From RZYP01 sp964386405 (GTDB lineage Bacteria > Bacillota > Negativicutes > Acidaminococcales > Acidaminococcaceae), in NCBI GenBank assembly GCA_964386405.1, contig CAYLRW010000025.1, forward strand, positions 1 through 20,014: DNA of 20,014 nt, given 5' to 3'. The first letter of the stretch is position 1. Each line of letters begins with the position of its first letter. The translations under genes were made by a program, and so were the position numbers. This document shows, in pieces, positions 13,464-20,014 of the stretch. Below the pieces are notes generated by a model. That model ran no database searches, was not told the DNA's origin, and worked only from the letters and a program-made list of their open reading frames with translations.

Positions 13464-14120
13464 ATGAAGGATTTTTTAGCAGGTATATTGTTGGCAGGCA
13501 TGCTTATTTTTTCCCAAAATACTGCTAATGCCGCCAGTCAAAATGTAACAGCAACGCAGGTTCAACAAAAAGACAGTACAGAAAAAGTAAAAATTGTACC
13601 TACGGAAGCAAGTTATACTGTAGCCATTATACCGACTTTGGATATGTCCGGAATGGAAGAAAAAGAAAGGACTGTGGCACAGCATGCAATAAAAAATGCT
13701 TTTGAACAGAAATACCCCAAGAAAATAACGAAAGTTAAAGTATTAAGCGAAAAAACCGTTGTCGAAGCGGTACATAGACATCCTTTTGAAAATTATGATG
13801 CACCAGTTCTCTCCGAGCTCATCGCTATTGGCGAAGATTTAAAGGCAGATAAGGTAATCTATCTTTCTCTTGAACCAACAAAAAGCGAAGAAGACGGATT
13901 CAGGATAATTGTCGGTACTCAGACTTATGCATCGGAAGTAAGTATGAAAATGAAATGCGTTGATGTCAAGAACAAGGTTTATTTATTTAACCAGCTTGTG
14001 GTGAAAGAAGGTTCTTCTTCAGCTATTTCTTTCTGGAAATTTGGTGGAGCCAGCAAGAGCCGCAGCGTTAAAAAAGCTGTAAATGCTTGCATGGAAGAAC
14101 TTTTGACAAATATAGAATAA
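13464..14120 (+). CDS. Secreted (probably periplasmic) protein of unknown function
   Basis: The 218-residue product opens with a signal peptide (MKDFLAGILLAGMLIFSQ, then NTANAA with a likely cleavage after residue 23 or 24). There is no lipobox cysteine. The mature part has an alternating strand/helix look: YTVAIIPTLDMSGMEE, a helix through AQHAIKNAFEQKYP, KVKVLSEKTVVEAVHRHPFE, then LIAIGEDLKADKVIYLSLEP and FRIIVGTQTY. That order (bring together an 'IIP' strand, a long helix, and a 'GxxLKADKVIYL' strand) recalls CsgG/TolB-N-like periplasmic domains, but this is a weak impression. It starts 14 bases after the ECF gene with TTGGAGG upstream and ends at a strong terminator, so it is cotranscribed with that gene. 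ATG at 13464 is chosen for the ribosome binding site and signal peptide. Confidence 0.8.
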   Translation: MKDFLAGILLAGMLIFSQNTANAASQNVTATQVQQKDSTEKVKIVPTEASYTVAIIPTLDMSGMEEKERTVAQHAIKNAFEQKYPKKITKVKVLSEKTVVEAVHRHPFENYDAPVLSELIAIGEDLKADKVIYLSLEPTKSEEDGFRIIVGTQTYASEVSMKMKCVDVKNKVYLFNQLVVKEGSSSAISFWKFGGASKSRSVKKAVNACMEELLTNIE

Positions 14121-14137
14121 CATTATGAAGCATTTGG

Positions 14138-14188
14138 CACCTCTTATCTCAGCACATTTAATAGCTAAGATAAGAGGTGTATTTTATT
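14138..14188 (+). terminator. Intrinsic terminator after the secreted-protein gene
   Basis: CACCTCTTATCT (14138-14149) pairs perfectly with AGATAAGAGGTG (14168-14179); after a C/A mismatch AGC (14151-14153) pairs with GCT (14164-14166). A T-rich tract TATTTTATT follows (14180-14188). It ends the kinase/ECF/secreted-protein group. Confidence 0.88.
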
Positions 14189-14265
14189 CAATAGAATAAA
14201 TATTGCAGGAATATTGTACTCTTGAAGAGAATTTAACCTTATTTCGTAATGAGGAGATAGAGATT

Positions 14266-15738
14266 ATGTTAAATAATGTTGATTTGTCCTTGAAAGCTGA
14301 TAAAGATGATTATGAAAAACTATTTGAAATTTATGCCGATAAACTTGGCTATTTGCAAAGAAAACTTAGAGATTTAGAAATACCTGTGATTGTTTTATTT
14401 GAAGGCTGGCATGGTTCTTTACGTGGAACTTTGGTCAACCGTCTTCTTTCAGCTTTGGACCCACGAGGCTTTAAAGTGCATTCTGCAGCTAAAACAAATT
14501 GTAATTATAATGAAATGCCTTATTTTGCACCTTTCTGGTCGGAACTGCCGCCTAAAGGTGCCTTTAGTATTTATAATGGCAGTTGGTATTATCGCAAGCT
14601 GGAAAATGAGGCAAGGGGAGTATTAAAGAACGAAGACAAAATTTCTTATGATGATATCAATACATTTGAACGTCAATTGACTGATGATGGTTATTTGATA
14701 GTTAAACTTTTCCTGCATATTTCACAGCAAAAACAAAAGAAAAACTGGGAAAAACTGGGAAAAATTTATGGCAAGGAATGGCATAAGATTACTTCTAATG
14801 AAGATGAACCGAGAGCATACGATGATTATTATTCAGTTTATGAAAAAATGTTTGACGCGACAGATAAGAACTACGCTGCTTGGCATGTTCTGCCGGCCGA
14901 AGATTTGCGTTATGCGGAGCTGCAAATATTCGAGGTGCTGTTTGCGGAAATAGAAAATTACTTAAGTGCAAAAAAGCATATTGCTCAAAAAGCAACTGTT
15001 CATTTAACACCTGATGTTCCAAATATTTTAAACAGCGTTGATTTGTCAGTGCAAACTGACAAGGAGACTTACAAGGAAGAATTGAAAAAGTATCAGAAAC
15101 GTCTCAGGACATTGCAGTTTGATTTGTACAAGCATAAAATACCTGCAGTTGTTGTTTTTGAGGGTTGGGATGCCAGCGGAAAAGGTGGAGCGATTCAAAG
15201 GCTGACTTCTTTTCTTGACCCGTTGGGTTACCAGGTTATCCCTATTGGCGTACCAAATGTTGTTGAAAAACAGTATCATTATTTATGGCGCTTTTGGCAG
15301 CATTTGCCAAAAAATGGCGAAATTACAGTTTTTGACCGCTCCTGGTATGGACGCGTCCTTGTGGAGCGAGTGGAAGGTTTTGCTGCTGAGGGCGAATGGC
15401 AGCGTGCTTACCAGGAAATCAACGAGACCGAAGAACAATGGCTGAGACACGGTGTTTTATTGGCAAAGTTTTGGCTGCAAATTGATAAAGATGTACAATA
15501 TCAGAGGTTTGAGGAGAGAAAAAGTAATCCAGACAAAGAGTGGAAAATAACTGAAGAAGACTGGCGCAACCGTAAAAAATGGGATCAGTATGAATTGGCG
15601 GTCAATGAGATGCTTTACAGAACTAGCACTGATTATGCACCTTGGACAATTGTTGAGGCTAATTCTAAATATTATGCCAGGTTGAAAGTTTTGGCGACAG
15701 TAGTTGATCTATTTGAACGAGGTCTGAAAAATAACTAA
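14266..15738 (+). CDS. pap: Polyphosphate:AMP phosphotransferase (two-domain PPK2)
   Basis: The 490-residue protein contains two tandem PPK2 domains, the layout of polyphosphate:AMP phosphotransferases, which make ADP from AMP and polyphosphate. The C-terminal domain has an intact Walker A (GWDASGKGG, residues 300-308) and the Walker B/lid region FDRSWYGRVLVERVEG starting at 356. The N-terminal domain keeps the fold but its Walker A is degenerate (GWHGSLRGT, 47-55, with no GK) and the equivalent of FDRSWYGR is YNGSWYYR (103-110), with the aspartate and arginine lost. The first domain is thus almost certainly inactive, as in other members. ATG at 14266 is preferred over an in-frame TTG at 14203, because GAGGAG (14251-14256) precedes it and homology starts at NNVDLSLK. 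No convincing promoter was found in the short upstream gap. Confidence 0.94.
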   Translation: MLNNVDLSLKADKDDYEKLFEIYADKLGYLQRKLRDLEIPVIVLFEGWHGSLRGTLVNRLLSALDPRGFKVHSAAKTNCNYNEMPYFAPFWSELPPKGAFSIYNGSWYYRKLENEARGVLKNEDKISYDDINTFERQLTDDGYLIVKLFLHISQQKQKKNWEKLGKIYGKEWHKITSNEDEPRAYDDYYSVYEKMFDATDKNYAAWHVLPAEDLRYAELQIFEVLFAEIENYLSAKKHIAQKATVHLTPDVPNILNSVDLSVQTDKETYKEELKKYQKRLRTLQFDLYKHKIPAVVVFEGWDASGKGGAIQRLTSFLDPLGYQVIPIGVPNVVEKQYHYLWRFWQHLPKNGEITVFDRSWYGRVLVERVEGFAAEGEWQRAYQEINETEEQWLRHGVLLAKFWLQIDKDVQYQRFEERKSNPDKEWKITEEDWRNRKKWDQYELAVNEMLYRTSTDYAPWTIVEANSKYYARLKVLATVVDLFERGLKNN

Positions 15739-15749
15739 GCTTGGTTTAT

Positions 15750-15777
15750 TTAACTGTGAATGGTTTTCAGCTATAAT
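15750..15777 (+). promoter_or_regulatory. Probable sigma-A promoter of the radical SAM/pgeF/yggS/sepF/proC run
   Basis: A perfect TATAAT (15772-15777) is preceded, after 16 bases, by TTAACT (15750-15755, four of six consensus bases). It lies just after the phosphotransferase stop and about 30 bases before the next gene. Confidence 0.6.
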
Positions 15778-15810
15778 AGTAAAGGTATGTAATACTTTTG
15801 GAGGTTTGTT

Positions 15811-17553
15811 GTGAGCTGGGAAATAAAAAACAAAATGAAACAAATTTTAGATAAAGAACAAGGAGCGCAGGTTTTTGCTGCGGGAGCAAGACGTCAGGTA
15901 GCTTTTATTTATCCCAATGCCTATAATATTGGCATGTCTAATTTAGGGTTGCAGATTCTGTATAAAGAAATGAATGGCAGAGGCGACACGGCTTGTGAAC
16001 GTTTTTTTCTACCGGATAAGAAGGCACAAATTGATTACCTGAAAACTAAGACTCCGCTACTGAGTATAGAAACACAGAGACCTTTGGCTGATTTTGAAAT
16101 CATTGCAGTTATGATGTCTTTTGAAATGGACTACCTCAACTTGTTGACTATGCTGAAGATGGGTAAGGTAGGGTTATTAGCGTCAGAGAGAAAAGAAAGA
16201 GAACCTTTAATCATTATTGGCGGCCCGTGTGCGACTTTCAACCCGGAACCGCTTGCAAACTTTGCTGATGCCTTTGTCATTGGTGAAGGTGAACAAACAG
16301 TTAATGCAATTCTTGATACCGTTTATCGAGCTAAGAATGAAGGTAAATCAAAAGAAGAAATTCTGTTGAGTCTGGCTAATTTGCCAGGTGTGTATGTTCC
16401 CAGGTTTTATAAGCCTGTTTATGATGATGATGGGCGCTTTGCTGCTATAGCAGCTGCTAAGGGTGTACCTGCAACAATAAAAAGACAATGGGTGCGGCAA
16501 TTAGATAATTTTTCTGGTAATTCTGCTATCCTTTCTTCAGAAACTGAATTCGAAAATATGTATATTATCGAAGTTGCACGTGGTTGTGGCAGACACTGCC
16601 GTTTTTGTATGGCTGGTTATTGCTTCCGGCGTCCAAGAGCAAGAAATCTTGAGAAAATCATCAAGGCTATTAAGGAACGTCCGGCAAGATCGAAGAAAGT
16701 TGGTTTAATGGGAGCGGCTGTTTCAGATTTTCCACAGATTAAAGAATTAACAAAGTTTCTTGTTGATAACGGAATACCTTTTACGGTGGCATCTTTGCGC
16801 GCTGATAGTCTGGATCGCGAACTGGCAGAAGCCTTGGCCCGCAGCGGACAGAAGACGATGACCGTAGCACCCGAGGCCGGCAGCGAACGTATGCGCAAAG
16901 TTATTAACAAGGGAATAAGTGAAGATGATATATACAAAGCAGTAGAATTGGCCACAGCGGCGGGCATGAAAAATATTAAGCTATATTATATGATAGGTTT
17001 GCCGACAGAAGAAGATGACGATATAGATGAAATGATTGCCATGGTGGCAAGAGTCCGTGCCAAAATGGATGAGGTTGGTAATAAGGGAGATCTGGTTATC
17101 AGCATTAATGCTTTTGTGCCTAAACCTTTCACACCTTTTCAGTGGTCGCCTTTGGCGCCTGTTAAACTATTAAAAAAGAGATTTAACAAAATTACGGAAG
17201 CTTTCCGTAAGGAAAAACATGTGTTTATTCAGACAGAATCTTTGAAAGAAACGGTACTGCAGGCTGTTCTGGCCAGAGGCGACCGCAATATGGGTGACAT
17301 TCTTTACAAAGCAGTAACTATATATGACGGCAACTTCAAGCAGTCCTTGCAAGCAGCCGGTGTTGATCCTGAACAGTATGCTGAGCGCACTTTGGATATG
17401 AAAGCTGCTTTGCCGTGGTCACATCTTGATATGGGATTGGATGAAGGTTACCTTGCCGCTGAATGGGAAAAAGCTAAAAAACTTGCCTTTACCATTCCGT
17501 GCTTTGAAAATTGCAAGCGCTGCGGTGTTTGCAAGGAGAGAAAAGATGACTGA
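15811..17553 (+). CDS. B12-binding-domain radical SAM protein (TIGR03960-type), function unknown
   Basis: The 580-residue protein has an N-terminal Rossmann-like region as in cobalamin-binding radical SAM proteins (VAFIYPNAYNIGMSNLGLQI, later IIIGGPCATFNPEPLANFAD and AFVIGEGEQT), then the radical SAM core with CxxxCxxC at C259, C263 and C266 (RGCGRHCRFCMAGY). I see no DxHxxG cobalamin-ligand motif in the N-terminal part, so B12 binding, if any, would be base-off without a histidine ligand. A short cysteine cluster near the C-terminus (CFENCKRCGVC) may hold another metal or cluster. The family is widespread in Firmicutes and uncharacterised; long relatives are fused to a DUF2344 domain that is absent here. 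Start GTG at 15811 follows GGAGG (15800-15804). It overlaps pgeF by eight bases. Confidence 0.88.
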   Translation: MSWEIKNKMKQILDKEQGAQVFAAGARRQVAFIYPNAYNIGMSNLGLQILYKEMNGRGDTACERFFLPDKKAQIDYLKTKTPLLSIETQRPLADFEIIAVMMSFEMDYLNLLTMLKMGKVGLLASERKEREPLIIIGGPCATFNPEPLANFADAFVIGEGEQTVNAILDTVYRAKNEGKSKEEILLSLANLPGVYVPRFYKPVYDDDGRFAAIAAAKGVPATIKRQWVRQLDNFSGNSAILSSETEFENMYIIEVARGCGRHCRFCMAGYCFRRPRARNLEKIIKAIKERPARSKKVGLMGAAVSDFPQIKELTKFLVDNGIPFTVASLRADSLDRELAEALARSGQKTMTVAPEAGSERMRKVINKGISEDDIYKAVELATAAGMKNIKLYYMIGLPTEEDDDIDEMIAMVARVRAKMDEVGNKGDLVISINAFVPKPFTPFQWSPLAPVKLLKKRFNKITEAFRKEKHVFIQTESLKETVLQAVLARGDRNMGDILYKAVTIYDGNFKQSLQAAGVDPEQYAERTLDMKAALPWSHLDMGLDEGYLAAEWEKAKKLAFTIPCFENCKRCGVCKERKDD

Positions 17554-18349
17554 ATTTTTATTAAGAGAAAGCAATGGAATTTGGTATGGGTTCTTCCCTA
17601 CGCTGGAAAAGCTTGGCTTTACACATGCCTTTACCTGCAGATTTCACGGCAATAGCGATTTGCCGTCCGGCGGTCTTAATATGGCTCTGCATGTTGGGGA
17701 TGCACAACAAAATGTTGTACAGAACAGAAAAGCTGTAGCAGAGGCATTATCGGTGGAAGCAGTGAGAATAACAACTTGCGAACAAATTCATGGCAGTAAT
17801 ATAGAGGTTGTTACGCCAGAAAAAATTGGCAGCGGAGCTTTTAATCTTGCTGAAACCATAGCAGGCACTGACGCCTTGATTACCAAAGTTAAAGCTGTTC
17901 CGCTGATGCTCTTTTTTGCTGATTGTGTGCCTGTGGTTTTTGCTGATCCGGTAACAGGAGCAGTGGGAGTAGCACATGCTGGCTGGCGTGGCAGCGTCGC
18001 AGGCATTGCAGCGAAAACAGTGAAAAAAATGGTACAAGAGTTTGATGTTGTCCCTGAAAATCTGCTGGCTGCCATTGGGCCCTCTATCGGCTCTTGCTGC
18101 TATGAAGTAGATTCTACAGTTTACGAACAAGCAAAGCAATTTGATGCTTGTTTTACACCTACAAGTCTTGGGCACTGGCAATTGGATTTATGGAAAATGA
18201 ATAGACAACAGCTTCTGCAAGAAGGTTTGAAACCTGAAAATATAATGTGTGCAGGCATTTGCACGGCAGATAATAGGGAGCTTTTCTTCTCTTACAGGGC
18301 AGAAGCAGGAAAAACCGGACGCTTAGCAGCAGTTATTTGCAGTAAATAG
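17546..18349 (+). CDS. pgeF: PgeF/YfiH-family peptidoglycan editing factor (laccase-domain protein)
   Basis: The 267-residue protein matches the YfiH/PgeF family. The metal-binding catalytic residues are all visible: H82 (EQIHGSN), C127 (FFADCVPV) and H144 (VAHAGWRG), followed by AAIGPSIGSCCYEV and the C-terminal CTADNRELFFSYRA block. Family members act as purine nucleoside phosphorylase/adenosine deaminase-like enzymes in vitro and correct misincorporated residues in peptidoglycan precursors in Escherichia coli. ATG at 17546 is chosen because AAGGAG (17532-17537, inside the upstream gene) precedes it and the overlap of eight bases with the radical SAM gene implies translational coupling; an in-frame upstream start would add an unrelated N-terminus. 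In Firmicutes the gene commonly lies just before yggS and sepF, as here. Confidence 0.94.
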   Translation: MTEFLLRESNGIWYGFFPTLEKLGFTHAFTCRFHGNSDLPSGGLNMALHVGDAQQNVVQNRKAVAEALSVEAVRITTCEQIHGSNIEVVTPEKIGSGAFNLAETIAGTDALITKVKAVPLMLFFADCVPVVFADPVTGAVGVAHAGWRGSVAGIAAKTVKKMVQEFDVVPENLLAAIGPSIGSCCYEVDSTVYEQAKQFDACFTPTSLGHWQLDLWKMNRQQLLQEGLKPENIMCAGICTADNRELFFSYRAEAGKTGRLAAVICSK

Positions 18350-18421
18350 TGTGTATTTGGCTTAAATAATAGAGGAAAACAGTAATGGACAGCGAATAAT
18401 TAACAGCTAGGAGGCATTGCT

Positions 18422-19120
18422 ATGCTCAGTGAAAATATAGAAATAGTACAAACCAAAATCAATAATGCTTTAGCAATGCGCAAGGAGGCCAAAAAGACTG
18501 GTGAAACAGTTACTTTGGTTGCAGTGACTAAAAATCATCCTGCAGAGGTTATTCTTGCCTCCATGGCTCTTGGTATTAGCGATATTGGCGAAAATCGTGT
18601 TCAAGAAGCTAAACAGAAAAAAACTGTTGTTTCAAGCGGTCTTAAATGGCATTTGTTAGGGCATCTGCAAACTAATAAAGTCAAGCAGGCAGTAGAAATC
18701 TTCGATATCATTGAGTCCGTCGACAGTGAAAAAATTCTTACTGCTATTGACAAAGCTGCCGAACAGCAAGATAAAGTACAGGATATTCTTTTGCAGCTCA
18801 ATATAGCTGGAGAGGAACAAAAAAGCGGCTTTGACAAAGAGTCTTATGAGGATATCCTTCCAAAAATAAGGAGCTTTAAAAATGTTCGCATAAGAGGAGT
18901 AATGGTAATTGCCCAAAAATGTGAGGATGTTGAAGAAACCAGGCCTATTTTTGAAAAAGGGTATGAGAAATTTTGCGAATTGAAACAATATCTTGGTGAT
19001 GCAAACATTGATATCCTTTCTATGGGAATGACGCATGATTATTGGATTGCTGTCGAAGAGGGAGCCAATTCAGTTAGAATTGGCACAGCACTTTTTGGCG
19101 AGAGAGATTATGGCAGATAG
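18422..19120 (+). CDS. yggS: YggS-family pyridoxal phosphate homeostasis protein (PLPBP)
   Basis: The 232-residue protein has the family length and signatures: LVAVTKNHP with the PLP-binding lysine at K37, IGENRVQEAKQK, WHLLGHLQTNKVK, the helix ending SVDSEKI, then LLQLNIAGEEQKSGF and the C-terminal SMGMTHDYWIAVEEGANSVRIGTALFG. It is a single-domain alanine-racemase-fold protein that binds PLP without known catalysis and buffers the cellular PLP pool. The ATG at 18422 follows AGGAGG (18410-18415). It lies 72 bases after pgeF with no terminator in between, and 23 bases before sepF, the usual order in this division-associated cluster. Confidence 0.96.
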   Translation: MLSENIEIVQTKINNALAMRKEAKKTGETVTLVAVTKNHPAEVILASMALGISDIGENRVQEAKQKKTVVSSGLKWHLLGHLQTNKVKQAVEIFDIIESVDSEKILTAIDKAAEQQDKVQDILLQLNIAGEEQKSGFDKESYEDILPKIRSFKNVRIRGVMVIAQKCEDVEETRPIFEKGYEKFCELKQYLGDANIDILSMGMTHDYWIAVEEGANSVRIGTALFGERDYGR

Positions 19121-19143
19121 AAATCAGGGGGTATGATGGCAAA

Positions 19144-19629
19144 ATGAAGATAGTTGAGAAGATATGCGATACGCTTGGGCTTTATAAAGAAGTTGAGGAA
19201 GAAGTTGTTGAGCAGGAAGAAACTTTGCCAAATCCCAAACGTAATTTTGTGCGCAGCAATGAGCTGCCTAAAGAAGAAAAACAGCCGTTTTTCAGTAAAA
19301 AGCAGCCTGATGATGAGGGTAAGCTGATATCTTTACCACTCGCACAGAAACAAGTTAAGGTAATAGTGCTGGAACCTACCGGTTTTGATGATTCTCAGAA
19401 GGTGGCCGATCATCTGCGTAACAATCAGCCTGTGGTGGTTAATTTTGAGACTACAGACGGTGAAATAATGAAGCGCATGACTGATTTTATCAGCGGCACT
19501 ATTTATGCACTGAACGGCAGCATGAAAAAAATCGGACGTAATATTTTAGTTTGTGCACCACAAAATGTCGATATCGACGCTGGAAGAACAGTATATGATG
19601 AAAAGGGTGAAGCACCTTGGGAAAAATAG
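19144..19629 (+). CDS. sepF: SepF, cell division protein
   Basis: The 161-residue protein has the SepF layout: a short amphipathic membrane-targeting helix at the N-terminus (MKIVEKICDTLGLYKE), a charged disordered linker (about 17-65), and a C-terminal domain with VKVIVLEPTGFDDSQKVADH, QPVVVNFETTD, RMTDFISGTIYALNGSMKKI and GRNILVCAPQNVDI. SepF tethers FtsZ to the membrane and bundles protofilaments at midcell. ATG at 19144 gives the conserved N-terminus. Its G-rich ribosome binding site (CAGGGGG, 19125-19131) is 12 bases away, and two in-frame ATGs closer to that site (19133, 19136) open only a four-codon frame ending within the sepF start. Confidence 0.95.
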   Translation: MKIVEKICDTLGLYKEVEEEVVEQEETLPNPKRNFVRSNELPKEEKQPFFSKKQPDDEGKLISLPLAQKQVKVIVLEPTGFDDSQKVADHLRNNQPVVVNFETTDGEIMKRMTDFISGTIYALNGSMKKIGRNILVCAPQNVDIDAGRTVYDEKGEAPWEK

Positions 19630-20014
19630 GAACAATTGCCTTTATTGGCGGCGGTGCCATGGGCGAAGCAATTATTAAAGGAATTTTGCAGGCCAAGCTG
19701 GCTGAAGGGAAAGAGATAACGGTTAGTGATCCTTCCGCACAGCGTCTGGAATATTTGCAAAAACAATATGCCGTTAATGTCACTAAAGAAAATGTGGCAG
19801 CTGTAAAAAGCGCCAAGACAGTAGTTTTAGCTGTTAAACCGCAGATGGCTGATAAAGCTATTAACAACGCAGTTGCGCAGGCAATTGCCAAAGAAGCTGC
19901 GGTTGTATCTATAATGGGCTCAGTTGATCTTGAAAAATTACACTCATTAATACCTGAGCGGGCAATCATAAGAGTAATGCCGAATACTCCGCTTGCGGTA
20001 GGAGCAGGCATGAC
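19617..20014 (+). CDS. proC: Pyrroline-5-carboxylate reductase, 5' part (runs off the window)
   Basis: This frame begins with TTG at 19617, overlapping the end of sepF by 13 bases, and stays open to the window edge (about 132 residues visible). The product starts MGKIGTIAFIGGGAMGEAII, with the NAD(P)-binding G-x-G-x-x-G motif, and continues with VVLAVKPQMADKAI and IIRVMPNTPLAVGAG, which identify ProC. The enzyme reduces pyrroline-5-carboxylate to proline. The first internal ATG, at the GGAMG motif, would remove the nucleotide-binding strand, so the TTG, with AAAAGGGTG (19601-19609) upstream, is the sensible start. The yggS-sepF-proC order is common in Firmicutes. Confidence 0.93.
   Translation, partial: MGKIGTIAFIGGGAMGEAIIKGILQAKLAEGKEITVSDPSAQRLEYLQKQYAVNVTKENVAAVKSAKTVVLAVKPQMADKAINNAVAQAIAKEAAVVSIMGSVDLEKLHSLIPERAIIRVMPNTPLAVGAGM

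Noticed and set aside
14103..14129. TTGACA at 14103 with TATGAA downstream as a promoter for the phosphotransferase gene
   Set aside because: Spacer is only 15 bases, the -10 is poor, and the terminator at 14138-14188 would stop such transcripts.
17426..17545. Extended N-terminus of PgeF inside the radical SAM gene
   Set aside because: The extra residues are an out-of-frame reading of the upstream gene and are not PgeF-like; ATG 17546 has its own ribosome binding site.
1..20014. Mobile elements, phage genes, defence systems, CRISPR repeats, tRNA or rRNA genes
   Set aside because: None seen: all genes are identifiable as core or transport functions or short unknowns, on one strand, without regularly spaced repeats or cloverleaf sequences.

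Overview
This window looks like chromosomal core DNA from a low-to-moderate G+C Firmicute, most likely a diderm Negativicute (Acidaminococcaceae such as Phascolarctobacterium would fit). Evidence seen: the hemW-hrcA-grpE-dnaK-dnaJ-prmA-rsmE-mtaB gene order, a perfect CIRCE operator, strong Shine-Dalgarno sequences with frequent GTG and TTG starts, a DnaK of the short Gram-positive length, and SepF. The genus is a guess from overall impression. Every gene is on the + strand, and I see no transposase, integrase, CRISPR array, tRNA or rRNA.

Layout. 1-256 is the 3' end of hemW. 257-535 has no protein gene; it holds a G+C-rich, strongly foldable segment (about 291-446) and a terminator-like hairpin (473-513). 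536-602 is the promoter and CIRCE operator of the heat-shock operon. 630-8327 is a tight run hrcA-grpE-dnaK-dnaJ (chaperones and their repressor), prmA (ribosomal protein L11 methylation), rsmE (16S rRNA methylation) and mtaB (tRNA methylthiolation), followed after an 84-base gap with a hairpin by hinT. 8752-9519 is a separate rpsU-yqeY unit with a consensus promoter and a clear terminator. 9542-11887 is an nfeD-floA membrane-microdomain unit plus a small membrane protein, closed by a very long hairpin terminator. 11889-14188 holds a pyridoxamine/pyridoxal kinase, an ECF-transporter S component and a secreted protein of unknown function, closed by a terminator. 14266-15738 is a two-domain polyphosphate:AMP phosphotransferase. 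15750 to the end is a run of a cobalamin-type radical SAM protein, pgeF, yggS, sepF and the start of proC, the beginning of the division/cell-wall neighbourhood common in Firmicutes.

How the parts fit. The first operon joins protein folding (DnaK/DnaJ/GrpE under HrcA) with modification of the translation apparatus (PrmA, RsmE, MtaB). NfeD and FloA form flotillin-type membrane domains. The vitamin B6 kinase beside an S component suggests uptake and trapping of a B6 vitamer; YggS, a PLP-homeostasis protein, lies in the same window but in another unit. No dramatic new system is visible. The best candidates for something undescribed are the structured intergenic segment between hemW and hrcA, the secreted 218-residue protein after the ECF gene, the 137-residue membrane protein after floA, and a hairpin that may occlude the rpsU ribosome binding site.
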